Part shown: positions 45,493 to 54,545 of the stretch, piece after piece
How the letters are laid out: every line of letters begins with the position of its first letter
Numbering within the stretch: the first letter of the stretch is position 1
Assembly (NCBI RefSeq): GCF_001294575.1
Contig: NZ_CP012676.1
Location: 4,916,001-4,980,000, forward strand
Reading direction: 5' to 3'
Length of the DNA stretch: 64,000 bases
From: Pseudomonas versuta
Lineage (GTDB): Bacteria; Pseudomonadota; Gammaproteobacteria; Pseudomonadales; Pseudomonadaceae
The notes under the pieces: model-generated
The model's database searches: none
Seen by the model: the letters and a program-made list of their open reading frames with translations, nothing else
What the model was told of the DNA's origin: nothing
Program-made: the position numbers and the translations under genes

Positions 45493-45534
45493 GCGCCCTG
45501 TGCCTGTTTTGTTCGGCACGGGGCGTTTTTTTGT
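45493..45534 (+). terminator. Terminator after the aminotransferase gene
   Basis: Arms GCGCCCTGTGCC and GGCACGGGGCG (with a G-U pair) around TGTTTTGTTC, followed by seven T residues. Confidence 0.88.
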
Positions 45535-45627
45535 CCAGGATAAGTACCGACTGAACCTTTTAATCGCGTGCGCAGTCGATTAGCTGTAGGGCTCGATTGG
45601 GCCCGCTATCAATTGGGAGCTGAACTC

Positions 45628-45786
45628 ATGGACCTTATTAAAATCATTTTTGCGATCTTGCTCCCTCCACTTGGCGTGTTTATGCAAGTGGGATTTGCCG
45701 GCGCATTCTGGCTGAATATTCTGCTGACCTTGTGCGGTTACATTCCGGGGATCGTTCACGCGGTATGGATCATCGCCAAGCGTTAA
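45628..45786 (+). CDS. Pmp3/YqaE-family small membrane protein
   Basis: A 52-residue proteolipid with two hydrophobic helices and the family signature ILLPPLGVF followed by WLNILLTLCGYIPGIVHAVWII. Such proteins influence membrane potential or stress tolerance in yeast and plants; bacterial roles are poorly known. The start at 45628 has GGGAGC upstream. The open frame extends 20 codons further 5', but those residues are unlike the family. It is a single gene, bounded by a terminator and a REP pair. Confidence 0.9.
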   Translation: MDLIKIIFAILLPPLGVFMQVGFAGAFWLNILLTLCGYIPGIVHAVWIIAKR

Positions 45787-45794
45787 TGGGATTG

Positions 45795-45841
45795 TAGGAG
45801 CGAGCTTGAAGATCAACAGCTCGCGAGCAAGCTCGCTCCTA
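45795..45841. repeat. REP pair (GTAGGAGCGAGCTTG type), inverted
   Basis: A compact inverted pair with an 8-base spacer between the convergent Pmp3-like and S9 peptidase genes. Confidence 0.9.
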
Positions 45842-45863
45842 CCGGTTGTGTGCAGTCCAAGGG

Positions 45864-47690
45864 TTATCTGGCCAGCAACTCGCTATAAAACAACCATTCC
45901 TGTTCCAGTGCATGTTCCTGATTTTTGGCCTTGCGAAATCCGTGGTGCTCATCGGGGTAGTAGTACGCCCGGGCCGGGATGTCGTTGTCTTGCAGCGCCT
46001 TGAGCATGTCGCGGGTTTGTTGCGGGACGACCACAGCGTCCAGCTCTCCCTGAAAGAAAATCACCGGCACGCGGATCTGGCTGGCATGCAGTAACGGGGT
46101 GCGCGCCGCATAACGCTCGGCATCCTGTTGCGGGTCGCCGATCAGCCAGTCCAGGTAGTCGCCTTCAAACTTGTGGGTGGCACGCGCCAGGGCGATCGGA
46201 TCGCTGACCCCATACAGGCTGGCTCCCGCACGAAAGACATCGTGAAATGCCAGCGCACACAAGGTGGTATAGCCGCCTGCACTGCCGCCACGGATAAATG
46301 CGTTTTCGCCATCGATCAAACCCTGGGTCGCGAGGTAGCTGACCACAGCGCAGGCGTCTTCAACATCCACCTCCCCCCATTTCAGATGCAGGGCCTGACG
46401 ATAGTCGCGACCGTAGCCAGTGCTACCCCGATAGTTGAGGTCGGCAACGGCAAAACCGCGCTGCGTCCAGTATTGAATGCGCGGGTCGAGCATCGGGTAG
46501 CAGGCCGATGTCGGGCCGCCGTGAACAAACACCACCAATGGCGGTTTGGTTTCGCCGTGCATCGCCGGGTAGAAAAAGCCATGGGCTTCGCCGCCACCGG
46601 AGGGGTAGCGCAGGGTATGTGGGCGGCTGATCTGCTCGGGGGGAAGCGGTGCAATGCCCCCTGCCAGAACGCTGACCTGTTTGTCGCAGCGGCGGATGGC
46701 AATCACGGCCGAGGGGCTGACCGGTGATGCGGCAATGCAATAGATGAACTCATCATCCAGTGCCAGACAGCGAAAGCGGCTGTAATCCCCGGTGTAATCT
46801 TCAAGATGGCCGTCAGGCGTATGGATGCCCAAGCGTGCGAAACCGCCCACGGTCCAGCTGGCCAGATAGGCCTTCTCTCCCAGTGGGAGCCAAGTGCTGG
46901 TGCCCAGTTGCCAGGGTGCTGGGGCGTGATCGGCATCAGCACTCGGTGCAGGTATCAAGCCATCGGCAAATTGTGCCCACGGCTGCCAGAAGCCGGCACG
47001 ATCGGTGAGGCAATACAGGCGGTTGTGTTCGTCGAAGCGCGGTTGTTGCAGTGATTCTTCTCTGAGGTCGCCGGCGATGCAGCGTGGGGTATTCCAGCGG
47101 CCATCGACGTTGCCTTCAGCCAGCATCAAACGGGTCGACGTCCACGGCTGATGCGGCCGGCTCCATTCGATCCAGGCCAGACGCTGGCCGTCAGGGCTCA
47201 GGGTGGGGGCGGCGTAGAAGTCGGCGCCTTCAGCCAATATCCGGCGCTCAAGGGTGTCGAGGCTGATGCTGACCAGTCGGTGCCGGTCGGCATTTTCTTC
47301 GACGGCGAGTACCTGCCCGTCGGTGTATTGCACATCGCCATAGCGACAAGTGCCCCGGGTCAGTGCTTGTGGAGCCTTGCCGTCCAGGGTTTGCAGATAC
47401 AGTTGCTGGTCGGACTCGTTGACGAACACCACACCGCTATCGCTCAGGCAGAACGCCCCACCGCCATACTCGTATACCCGGCTGCGCACACTGAATCCGT
47501 CGGGTGTCAGGCAACGTGCCTGGCCATCGCGCCAGTGCCAGATGCGACAGGCCGCGTCAGCAGGGCGGTATTCATTCCAGAACAGCCCGGCCGGACCGAC
47601 CCGCAACTCTGCGAAATCGACTCCGGCGGCTACGGCGAGTGCGGCGCTGAAGGGTTCAGCCTTTTGCGATGAGACGTGAGTTTCGATCAT
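45864..47690 (-). CDS. pqqM: S9 prolyl oligopeptidase family protein at the end of the pqq operon (PqqM-like)
   Basis: A 608-residue serine peptidase. An N-terminal seven-bladed beta-propeller (about residues 30-350) is followed by an alpha/beta-hydrolase domain. The nucleophile is in [19 protein letters not shown], the aspartate in [16 protein letters not shown] and the histidine in [14 protein letters not shown]. It lies directly after pqqE (start 34 bases inside the pqqE end), as in P. fluorescens-group clusters, where it is called pqqM. A role in trimming the PqqA peptide has been suggested but is not proven. No signal peptide is seen, so it is probably cytoplasmic. Confidence 0.88.
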   Translation of the reverse strand: MIETHVSSQKAEPFSAALAVAAGVDFAELRVGPAGLFWNEYRPADAACRIWHWRDGQARCLTPDGFSVRSRVYEYGGGAFCLSDSGVVFVNESDQQLYLQTLDGKAPQALTRGTCRYGDVQYTDGQVLAVEENADRHRLVSISLDTLERRILAEGADFYAAPTLSPDGQRLAWIEWSRPHQPWTSTRLMLAEGNVDGRWNTPRCIAGDLREESLQQPRFDEHNRLYCLTDRAGFWQPWAQFADGLIPAPSADADHAPAPWQLGTSTWLPLGEKAYLASWTVGGFARLGIHTPDGHLEDYTGDYSRFRCLALDDEFIYCIAASPVSPSAVIAIRRCDKQVSVLAGGIAPLPPEQISRPHTLRYPSGGGEAHGFFYPAMHGETKPPLVVFVHGGPTSACYPMLDPRIQYWTQRGFAVADLNYRGSTGYGRDYRQALHLKWGEVDVEDACAVVSYLATQGLIDGENAFIRGGSAGGYTTLCALAFHDVFRAGASLYGVSDPIALARATHKFEGDYLDWLIGDPQQDAERYAARTPLLHASQIRVPVIFFQGELDAVVVPQQTRDMLKALQDNDIPARAYYYPDEHHGFRKAKNQEHALEQEWLFYSELLAR

Positions 47691-48822
47691 TTCGGAACGC
47701 CAGTTGTTCGATGGTCTGGGTGGCGTGCTCGGCTTCTTCGCGCGCCTTGAGAATCAAGTCGTGTTGCGGCGATTTGCTGCAAACCGGGTCCGCATTGCTG
47801 GCATCGCCGGTGAGCATGAAGGCCTGGCAACGACAACCGCCAAAGTCCTTCTCTTTCTCGTCACACGAGCGGCAAGGCTCGGGCATCCAGTCATAGCCTC
47901 GAAAACGATTGAAGCCGAACGAGTCGTACCAGATGTGTTGCATGCTGTGGTCGCGCACGTTGGGGAACTCGACCGGCATCTGACGCGCACCATGACACGG
48001 CAAGGCGGTGCCGTCAGGTGTCACGGTCAAAAAGATGCTGCCCCAGCCGTTCATGCAGGCTTTCGGGCGCTCTTCGTAATAGTCCGGGGTGACGAAAATC
48101 AGCTTGCAGGGGTGGCCTTCGGCTGCCAGTTTGGCCCGGTATTCGTTGGTGATGCGCTCAGCCCGCACTAGCTGTTCTTTGGTTGGCAACAGCCCGACCC
48201 GATTGAGCTGGGCCCAGCCGTAGAACTGGCAGGTGGCAAGCTCGACGAAGTCGGCCTCAAGGGCTATGCACAGCTCGATAATGCGATCGATCTTGTCGAT
48301 GTTGTGCCGATGGGTCACGAAGTTCAGTACCATCGGGTAACCGTGGGCCTTCACCGCGCGGGCCATTTCGAGTTTCTGCGCGAAGGCTTTTTTCGAGCCC
48401 GCCAGCAGGTTGTTCACCTGTTCGTCGCTGGCCTGAAAGCTGATCTGGATGTGGTCCAGGCCGGCCTTTTTGAAGTCGCTGATTTTCTGCTCGGTCAGGC
48501 CGATACCTGAGGTGATCAGGTTGGTGTAGAAGCCCAGCTTGCGCGCCTCGGCGATCAGCTCGGCCAGATCCTGACGCACCAGCGGCTCGCCCCCGGAAAA
48601 ACCCAGCTGCGCGGCGCCCATTTCCCGTGCTTCGCGAAACACCTTGAACCATTGCTCGGTGCTCAGTTCCTTGCCCTGTTGGGCAAAGTCCAGCGGGTTG
48701 GAGCAATAGGGGCATTGCAGCGGGCAGCGGTAGGTCAATTCGGCCAGCAGCCAGAGCGGCAGGCCGATTTCGGGTTTGGGCGGGATACGGCTGTCAGGCA
48801 AGTTCGATCCAGTGCTCTGCAC
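47656..48822 (-). CDS. pqqE: PqqA peptide cyclase (radical SAM)
   Basis: A 388-residue radical SAM enzyme that joins the glutamate and tyrosine side chains of PqqA. The SAM cluster motif is [16 protein letters not shown], and the SPASM-type auxiliary cluster cysteines are in ACMNGWG, LPCHGA and [18 protein letters not shown]. The start is GTG at 48822 with a strong GGAGGT site 5-6 bases before it; there is no upstream ATG with a site of that quality. It overlaps the pqqD end by 29 bases, consistent with the known PqqD-PqqE interaction. Confidence 0.96.
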   Translation of the reverse strand: MQSTGSNLPDSRIPPKPEIGLPLWLLAELTYRCPLQCPYCSNPLDFAQQGKELSTEQWFKVFREAREMGAAQLGFSGGEPLVRQDLAELIAEARKLGFYTNLITSGIGLTEQKISDFKKAGLDHIQISFQASDEQVNNLLAGSKKAFAQKLEMARAVKAHGYPMVLNFVTHRHNIDKIDRIIELCIALEADFVELATCQFYGWAQLNRVGLLPTKEQLVRAERITNEYRAKLAAEGHPCKLIFVTPDYYEERPKACMNGWGSIFLTVTPDGTALPCHGARQMPVEFPNVRDHSMQHIWYDSFGFNRFRGYDWMPEPCRSCDEKEKDFGGCRCQAFMLTGDASNADPVCSKSPQHDLILKAREEAEHATQTIEQLAFRNDRNSRLIAKG

Positions 48823-49069
48823 GAGCGACCTCCATAAATTGCTCGATGTCTGCGCCGAGCTCGGGTACGCCGGGGAACTGTTGGTCCAGTTCGCCGATAA
48901 TGGCGGCTACGTCACGCTGGCCATCTATCAGGCCACCGATCAATGCCGCGCTGTCGTTGAGTTTGATCATGCCTTCGGGATACAGCAGCACATGGCCTTT
49001 TTGCGCCGGTTCGTACTGAAAACGATAGCCCTGGCGCCAGGTCGGGATTTTGCTGCGATCGAAGCTCAT
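48794..49069 (-). CDS. pqqD: PQQ biosynthesis peptide chaperone PqqD
   Basis: A 91-residue RRE-fold protein that binds the PqqA precursor and presents it to PqqE. The sequence shows [37 protein letters not shown], the core of the RiPP recognition element. The start MSFDRSKIP (49069) overlaps the pqqC stop by four bases (ATGA); a much longer upstream open frame runs antiparallel through pqqC in the wrong frame and is not real. Confidence 0.95.
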   Translation of the reverse strand: MSFDRSKIPTWRQGYRFQYEPAQKGHVLLYPEGMIKLNDSAALIGGLIDGQRDVAAIIGELDQQFPGVPELGADIEQFMEVARAEHWIELA

Positions 49070-49818
49070 AGGGTGATTCCTTTGTGCCAGACCCGTTGGT
49101 CGGTCACGCTGTGGTAAGGCGGGCGGTCCAGCTCGTAGGCCATGGTCATGGCATCGAGCATGCTCCAGAGAATGTCCAGTTTGAACTGCAGAATTTCCAG
49201 CATGCGCTGCTGGCCTTCGTAAGTGGTGTAGTGCTGCAGGGTAATCGCCAGCCCGTGCTCTACATCGCGCCGGGCCTGACCCAGGCGGGTGCGGAAGTAC
49301 TCGTAGCCGGCCGGGTCGATCCACGGGTAATGCTGCGGCCAGCTGTCGAGGCGTGACTGGTGAATTTGCGGCGCGAACATTTCGGTCAGTGAACTGCTGG
49401 CGGCTTCTTCCCAGCTGGCGCGGCGGGCGAAGTTAACGTAGGCATCCACGGCAAAACGTACACCGGGCAGGACCAGTTCCTGGGAGCGCAGTTGGTCCGG
49501 GTCCAGCCCGACGGCCTGGCCAAGTCGCAGCCAGGCTTCGATGCCGCCGTCTTCGCCGGGCGCGCCGTCGTGGTCGAGCATGCGCTGAATCCACTCTCGA
49601 CGTACTTCACGGTCGGGGCAGTTGGCCAGAATCGCGGCGTCCTTGAGCGGGATGTTCACCTGATAGTAAAAGCGGTTGGCGACCCAGCCCTGAATCTGCT
49701 CGCGGGTCGCACGGCCTTCGTACATCGCCACCTGATAGGGGTGGTAGATGTGGTAATACGCGCCCTTGGCCCGCAGGGCGGCTTCGAATTCGGTGGTGCT
49801 GAGAGGGGCGTGGGTCAT
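49066..49818 (-). CDS. pqqC: Pyrroloquinoline-quinone synthase
   Basis: A cofactorless oxidase of 250 residues that performs the last ring closure and oxidation to PQQ. Typical segments are [41 protein letters not shown] and [24 protein letters not shown], with histidines and arginines of the substrate site. The start MTHAPLST (49818) has GGAGGC upstream. A REP palindrome separates it from pqqB. Confidence 0.96.
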   Translation of the reverse strand: MTHAPLSTTEFEAALRAKGAYYHIYHPYQVAMYEGRATREQIQGWVANRFYYQVNIPLKDAAILANCPDREVRREWIQRMLDHDGAPGEDGGIEAWLRLGQAVGLDPDQLRSQELVLPGVRFAVDAYVNFARRASWEEAASSSLTEMFAPQIHQSRLDSWPQHYPWIDPAGYEYFRTRLGQARRDVEHGLAITLQHYTTYEGQQRMLEILQFKLDILWSMLDAMTMAYELDRPPYHSVTDQRVWHKGITL

Positions 49819-49841
49819 GGTGCCTCCAGAAAATAATGTCT

Positions 49842-49883
49842 CTGTAGGAGCGAGCTTGCTCGCGAGCAAGCTCGCTCCTACAG
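49842..49883. repeat. Perfect 42-base REP palindrome inside the pqq operon
   Basis: Two REP units fused head-to-head with no spacer, so CTGTAGGAGCGAGCTTGCTC is followed directly by its exact complement. It fills most of the 67-base gap between pqqB and pqqC. A transcript would form a 21-base-pair hairpin, likely protecting the upstream pqqAB mRNA end. Confidence 0.93.
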
Positions 49884-49885
49884 AT

Positions 49886-50797
49886 TTAGAGCTCGATACT
49901 CATGCCGTCAAAGGCCACTTCAACCCCCCGGCGGGCCAGTTCGGCGCGCTCGGCGGAGTCTTCGTCGAGGATCGGGTTGGTGTTGTTAATGTGGATCAGG
50001 ACTTTGCGTTGCCCGGGCAATTGCTCAAGTACTTCGAGCATGCCACCGGGGCCGTTCTGTGCCAGATGGCCCATTTCGCGACCGGTGCGAGTCCCGACGC
50101 CACGGCGTTGCATTTCGTCGTCGTCCCACATAGTGCCGTCCACCAGCAGGCAGTCGCTGCCGGCCATGATCTCCAGCAATGGCCCGTCGACCTTGCCCAG
50201 CCCCGGCGCGTAGAACAGTTTGCCGCCGGTGCGCAGGTCTTCGACGATCAGGCCGATGTTGTCGCCGGGGTGCGGGTCGAAACGGTGCGGTGAATAGGGT
50301 GGTGCAGCACTGCGCAGGGGGAGCGGGCTGAAGCGCAGGTTCGGGCAGGCCGGGATGGTGAACGAGCCTTCAAGCTCGATACGGTGCCAGTTCAGGCCGC
50401 CGTTCCAATGCTTGAGCATGGTAAACAGCGGGAAGCCGGTGCTGAGGTCTTCATGAACCATATCGGTGCACCACACATCGTGCGGGCAGCCTTCGCGCAG
50501 ACTCAGCAGGCCGGTGGTGTGATCAATCTGGCTGTCCATCAGAATGATGGCGCTGATCCCCGTGTCACGCAGGGCACGACCCGGTTGCATGGGGGCAAAA
50601 CTTTGCAGTTGTGCGCGGATGTCGGGTGAGGTGTTGCAAAGCACCCAGTTAACGCCGTCATCGGAGATCGCAATCGAGGACTGGGTTCGGGCTTTGGCGT
50701 TCAGCGTGCCATCGCGAAACCCCGCGCAGTTGACGCAGTTACAGTTCCACTGCGGGAAACCGCCGCCAGCGGCGGAACCTAGAATCTGGACAAACAT
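49886..50797 (-). CDS. pqqB: PQQ biosynthesis protein PqqB
   Basis: A 303-residue metallo-beta-lactamase-fold protein. It starts [24 protein letters not shown], with the family's N-terminal zinc cysteines. [20 protein letters not shown] and [12 protein letters not shown] are further family segments. It has been shown to act as a hydroxylase on a diglutamate-tyrosine intermediate in other bacteria. It is preceded by an attenuator-like terminator after pqqA. Confidence 0.95.
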   Translation of the reverse strand: MFVQILGSAAGGGFPQWNCNCVNCAGFRDGTLNAKARTQSSIAISDDGVNWVLCNTSPDIRAQLQSFAPMQPGRALRDTGISAIILMDSQIDHTTGLLSLREGCPHDVWCTDMVHEDLSTGFPLFTMLKHWNGGLNWHRIELEGSFTIPACPNLRFSPLPLRSAAPPYSPHRFDPHPGDNIGLIVEDLRTGGKLFYAPGLGKVDGPLLEIMAGSDCLLVDGTMWDDDEMQRRGVGTRTGREMGHLAQNGPGGMLEVLEQLPGQRKVLIHINNTNPILDEDSAERAELARRGVEVAFDGMSIEL

Positions 50798-50827
50798 GGC
50801 ATGCTCTCTGGCAAATCTGAAAATAAA

Positions 50828-50851
50828 AACGCCCCGGCGAACCGAGGCGTT
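50828..50851 (-). terminator. Attenuator-like terminator between pqqA and pqqB
   Basis: On the coding strand, arms AACGCCTCGG and CCGGGGCGTT close a TTCG loop, then TTTTAT follows. It would end most transcripts after pqqA while allowing some read-through, consistent with PqqA being needed in stoichiometric excess. Confidence 0.88.
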
Positions 50852-50894
50852 GAGTTGCTCTGCTCAGCTCTGTTGTGTACAGAGGCAGTGCAGA

Positions 50895-50969
50895 TCAACG
50901 GCTAGCGAAGTACATGGTGACTTCAAAGCCAATACGCAGGTCGGTGTAAGCGGGTTTAGTCCAAGCCAT
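50895..50969 (-). CDS. pqqA: PQQ precursor peptide PqqA
   Basis: A 24-residue peptide, MAWTKPAYTDLRIGFEVTMY followed by FASR, containing the conserved glutamate and tyrosine of the E-V-T-M-Y core that become PQQ. It is too short for most gene finders. The start has AAGGAG 6-11 bases upstream. It lies in the expected place between pqqF and pqqB. A 150-base gap before it holds the main pqqA promoter region. Many Pseudomonas PqqA peptides are 23 residues; the extra alanine at position 2 is a small variation. Confidence 0.97.
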   Translation of the reverse strand: MAWTKPAYTDLRIGFEVTMYFASR

Positions 50970-51119
50970 GAGGTAACTCCTTCAGCGGTGGTGGGTGGGA
51001 TCTCTAACGTAGTACAACTCCCGAAGGCGTTGTGCAAATGCTTAGGTGGCTATCTTACTCAATTAGACAGTTGTTGAACGCTCAATGTCGGAAAAAGCTC
51101 GTTGCACGTACGGTAACGA

Positions 51120-53567
51120 TCAGCTTCTCCCTTGATAAAACGCTTCAGTCGCCGCGTGTGTTGCAAGGCACACACGAGCGCTATCAGCCTGATTGATTTG
51201 CTGTGCAACCTTGAGTGTAGTGTCTTGCTCAAGCGCTATAAGCGCGGCGTAGAGGCCTGTGAGGTAATCCGACGGGTGACCTGCCAGTCTGGCCTGCCAT
51301 AACAGCTCAGCGGCCTGCGACACGCCCAGTGACTCGCTCGAGAATTGTCGTGCCAAAGTATCGCGTGCTTGAGTGAAAGAAGTTTCATCCAGCGCGCTGA
51401 CTAAGTTCGGCAAATCGTCGAGAAAACTCTGGATGTGGCCATGGATTTCAGCGGTCGAGGCGTGGGGCGATTGAACGCCAAACAGCAGGCCGGTTTGCCC
51501 ATTGATTTGGCGCAGGCCACTGAACACGGCGTAGCCCAATTGCAGCTCGACCCGTAGCCGCTGATAGAACGGGGTTTGCGCGATATGGGCAAGCAAGCGC
51601 CAGGCGGCTTCGTCAGCGAGATTGCCCATTGGAGCAGGGCAAAACAACAGCAGGGCCTGCTCGCTGGAATCGCAGGGCTCGGTATGCCAGAGGTGCCGGC
51701 CCGCAGGCTCGAGCGATTGCGCGACCCGGGCATCCGGGGTGCCAGGGACTTTGGCCAATACGGGCGTAATCAGGGGCTGCGTGGCGGCTGGCAAGCCGAC
51801 GGCCAGCCCGTCCCACTGTGCTGTGGCCCAGCACTGCTCCAGGTCACCGACCGCGTATTCGCTGCGAGTCTGGCAGACCTCGGGGAGGCGCTTGAGCAAT
51901 TGGCGAATGGGCATCAAGGAGGGGGCGTGTGGGGGGCTACTCAATGGCTCGGTCGGCGGCGTGCCCAGTACGCGCAGGGCGTGTTCGAGGATGGCTGGCA
52001 TGGGCATATGAAAACCGTGCAATTTCAGCAGCCAGTCATTGGCGTAAGCGCTGAAGGACAGTTCGACTCCGGCCTGGCGGGCATCCTGTTGCAGCGAGCG
52101 CAGGCCGGTTTCCAAGAGTGGCAGCACGCCTTCTGCGGGGATTGCCCGCAGACGCCAGCGCAGGTAAATCGCAGCTTCGCCGTTATGGGCAGCAACCGCC
52201 GTACTGAAGCTCATCGCAGACAGATCGCGGCGACTGCGCAAGCGATCCTGAGCGAAGGTGCGCAAGCCCCGGTGAGCGCTGGTTTGTCCACGAATCAGGC
52301 CGGCACTGACCGGCTCTTTAGGTGCAAGGAGAAATGGATTGGGTGTTGGCAGTTGCCAGGCGTGCAGGCGGGTGGAGAGGGGCCCGGGCTGCATCTGTGT
52401 CAGCATGGCTTTAAGGGCCGCCACGGCTTGATCCGACAGCTGCACCTCGCGCTGCTCGCAGTCCAGGCGGGCCAGTTCCATTGCGCCACAGACGTCCATC
52501 TGACGCTGTTGCAGTAAATGAAATTCTTCGCGCAGAGCCGGCCAGTTTTGCTGGGCGCTGAAGAACGCCAGCCAGTCGTAAAACATCTCGTTTATCTGTG
52601 TGGCGTCTTGAGTGATTTCGGCCGCTGCGCTGAACTCAATTTGCAGCAGTGCCTGACCCTTGAACTGATACAGCACAGCAGCTTTCAGGCCAGTGATCAG
52701 TTGCTGCTGGCGTAGCTGTGCCATCAGGCCGCCGGGTTTTTCGGCATTGATCCAGTGGCACAGGAAGTTCAGAGCCTGGCTGGAGGCGGGCTGCAGATAC
52801 TCGAAGGCGAACATCAGGTTCAAGTGCTGGCCGTCGATATGTTGGTAGCCCTGCCTGGCGTCAGCCATCAATGCCGGGGGCGCGACTTGTGCGACGGTTT
52901 CTGCGCAGCGCAGTTCGGCGCTGCAGTGTTCTGCCAGTGCGGTCAGTTGGTCTGCGGACTGCGGGCCCGTCAGGCTCAGACTCATTTGCCCGGTTTGATA
53001 GAACTGTTGGTAAAAGTCCTGCAGCGCCTGCTGAAAACTCGGGCGAGGGATTGGCAGGCTGTAGCGGTTGCCGGCATGAAAAGCCCTGAGCGGATGTGCC
53101 GGATTCAGGTGCTGCAACAGTTTCAGTTGGCGTTGTGCGCAAGGTTCGCGAGCCCAGGCGATAAATTCGGCATGCAGTACTTCGCGTTCGCGTAGCTGGT
53201 CATCCAGAGTCATGGATGAATGCGCGAGCATGTCGCATAAACGCTCAACGCCACCGGCAAAGGCCTCGGGTGTCAGCTCAAAAAAGAAGTCGGTATGACG
53301 CTCACTGGTTCTGGCATTCACCTGACCTGCGTGGCGTTGCACGTAGGCCATGAGGTTATCTTGTGCCGGGAAACGCTCGGTGCCGAGGAACAGCAAGTGC
53401 TCCAGAAAGTGCGCGAGGCCAGGCCAGGCGGCGGGGACATCGTGACTGCCTGCGGCTACGCGTAATACGGCCGCGCAGCGCTTGAGGCGCGGCTCATGGC
53501 GCACAGAAAGAGTCAGCCCGTTCTTCAGGGTCGAGCGTTGGGTGTGGGGGTGGTTCAGCGCAGGCAT
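51120..53567 (-). CDS. pqqF: PQQ-associated M16 metallopeptidase PqqF
   Basis: An 815-residue insulinase-family zinc protease. The inverted motif HxxEH is in GLAHFLEHLLFLGTERF near residue 55, with the distal glutamate around LREREVLHAEF. The long C-terminal half is the inactive partner domain. It probably cleaves PqqA after cross-linking. The start ATG at 53567 (MPALNHPH) has GGAAG at the right distance; a GTG two codons earlier is less likely. It lies first in the pqqFABCDEM order, with a 150-base gap before pqqA. Confidence 0.92.
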   Translation of the reverse strand: MPALNHPHTQRSTLKNGLTLSVRHEPRLKRCAAVLRVAAGSHDVPAAWPGLAHFLEHLLFLGTERFPAQDNLMAYVQRHAGQVNARTSERHTDFFFELTPEAFAGGVERLCDMLAHSSMTLDDQLREREVLHAEFIAWAREPCAQRQLKLLQHLNPAHPLRAFHAGNRYSLPIPRPSFQQALQDFYQQFYQTGQMSLSLTGPQSADQLTALAEHCSAELRCAETVAQVAPPALMADARQGYQHIDGQHLNLMFAFEYLQPASSQALNFLCHWINAEKPGGLMAQLRQQQLITGLKAAVLYQFKGQALLQIEFSAAAEITQDATQINEMFYDWLAFFSAQQNWPALREEFHLLQQRQMDVCGAMELARLDCEQREVQLSDQAVAALKAMLTQMQPGPLSTRLHAWQLPTPNPFLLAPKEPVSAGLIRGQTSAHRGLRTFAQDRLRSRRDLSAMSFSTAVAAHNGEAAIYLRWRLRAIPAEGVLPLLETGLRSLQQDARQAGVELSFSAYANDWLLKLHGFHMPMPAILEHALRVLGTPPTEPLSSPPHAPSLMPIRQLLKRLPEVCQTRSEYAVGDLEQCWATAQWDGLAVGLPAATQPLITPVLAKVPGTPDARVAQSLEPAGRHLWHTEPCDSSEQALLLFCPAPMGNLADEAAWRLLAHIAQTPFYQRLRVELQLGYAVFSGLRQINGQTGLLFGVQSPHASTAEIHGHIQSFLDDLPNLVSALDETSFTQARDTLARQFSSESLGVSQAAELLWQARLAGHPSDYLTGLYAALIALEQDTTLKVAQQINQADSARVCLATHAATEAFYQGRS

Positions 53568-53615
53568 GGGCACTTCCGGAACAGAGAAGCGCTCATGCTA
53601 GCGGATTACTGGCAA

Positions 53616-54410
53616 TTAGCGCTTGCTCAGCTCGTTGTAAAGTTCGGGGCGGCGGTCGGCCAGGTAGAAATTACCGGTTTTGGCGTCAAGCAGCTGCTGG
53701 CGTTCCAGCGTAGCGCTAATCAAGGTTTCGTCATGTCCGGCCAACGCAATCTGCAAGCCGTTGGGTGCAGCGATACTGCTTTGGCCGCAGTAATGAATAC
53801 TGCCCTCATGTCCGCAATAGTTGGCGTAGGCCACATAGCACTGGTTCTCGAAGGCACGGCAGCGCACGGTGACATCGGCGATAAAGTCATAGGGCGCCAT
53901 GTTGGCGGTGGGTACCACAATCAATTCGGCGCCGGCCAGGGCCAGGCGCCGGGTATTTTCCGGGAATTCCAGGTCGTAGCAAATCAGCAGACCCAGTTTC
54001 CAGCCATTGAGCTCGAACACCGGGAAGGCGTTGGGGCCTTTGCTGAACATGGAGTGGTCCAGGTCTCCGAAAAGATGGGTTTTGCGGTAGTTGCACAGGC
54101 TTTTGCCGTGGGCGTCGATCAACTGCACGCTGTTGTAGATTTTCCCGTCGTCACCGCGCTCGGGGTAGCCGTACGCAATCGCCATGTTCGTGGCTTTGGC
54201 CAGTTCGGCAATTTGTTTCGCAGCATCGCCGTCGTGAGTTTGCGCGAGGCTCTCCACGGCTCTGGCACCGATGTTGTAGCCCGTTAGGAACATTTCCGGC
54301 AGGACCAGCAAGTCGACGTCTTCGGATTGCAGCGCAATTTCACTCAAGCGCTGAAGGTTTCCCGCGACATCCAGCGGCAGGGGCGGACATTGATAAAGGG
54401 CGATGCGCAT
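53616..54410 (-). CDS. davA: 5-aminopentanamidase (delta-aminovaleramidase), nitrilase family
   Basis: A 264-residue carbon-nitrogen hydrolase. The catalytic triad is visible: glutamate in LLVLPEMFLTGYN, lysine in CNYRKTHLFGDLD and cysteine in LGLLICYDLEFPENTRR. Next to the DavB-like monooxygenase it would hydrolyse 5-aminopentanamide to 5-aminovalerate in lysine catabolism, as in P. putida. The start at 54410 (MRIALYQCPPLPL) has GGAGAACCCC before it. Confidence 0.88.
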   Translation of the reverse strand: MRIALYQCPPLPLDVAGNLQRLSEIALQSEDVDLLVLPEMFLTGYNIGARAVESLAQTHDGDAAKQIAELAKATNMAIAYGYPERGDDGKIYNSVQLIDAHGKSLCNYRKTHLFGDLDHSMFSKGPNAFPVFELNGWKLGLLICYDLEFPENTRRLALAGAELIVVPTANMAPYDFIADVTVRCRAFENQCYVAYANYCGHEGSIHYCGQSSIAAPNGLQIALAGHDETLISATLERQQLLDAKTGNFYLADRRPELYNELSKR

Positions 54411-54469
54411 GGGGTTCTCCGGTGTGAATGCTGACCTTTCCCAGGAGTCTGGCTCGACGGCGCTGATGC

Positions 54470-54495
54470 AATCGCTGGCAAGCCTGACTTCCACA
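54470..54495. repeat. Single REP unit between davB and davA
   Basis: One GCAATCGCTGGCAAGCCTGA-type unit in the 135-base gap; slightly degenerate. Confidence 0.7.
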
Positions 54496-54545
54496 AGCCG
54501 TGGATCAATTCAGACCCTTGGGATACACGATCATCACAAGGATGG

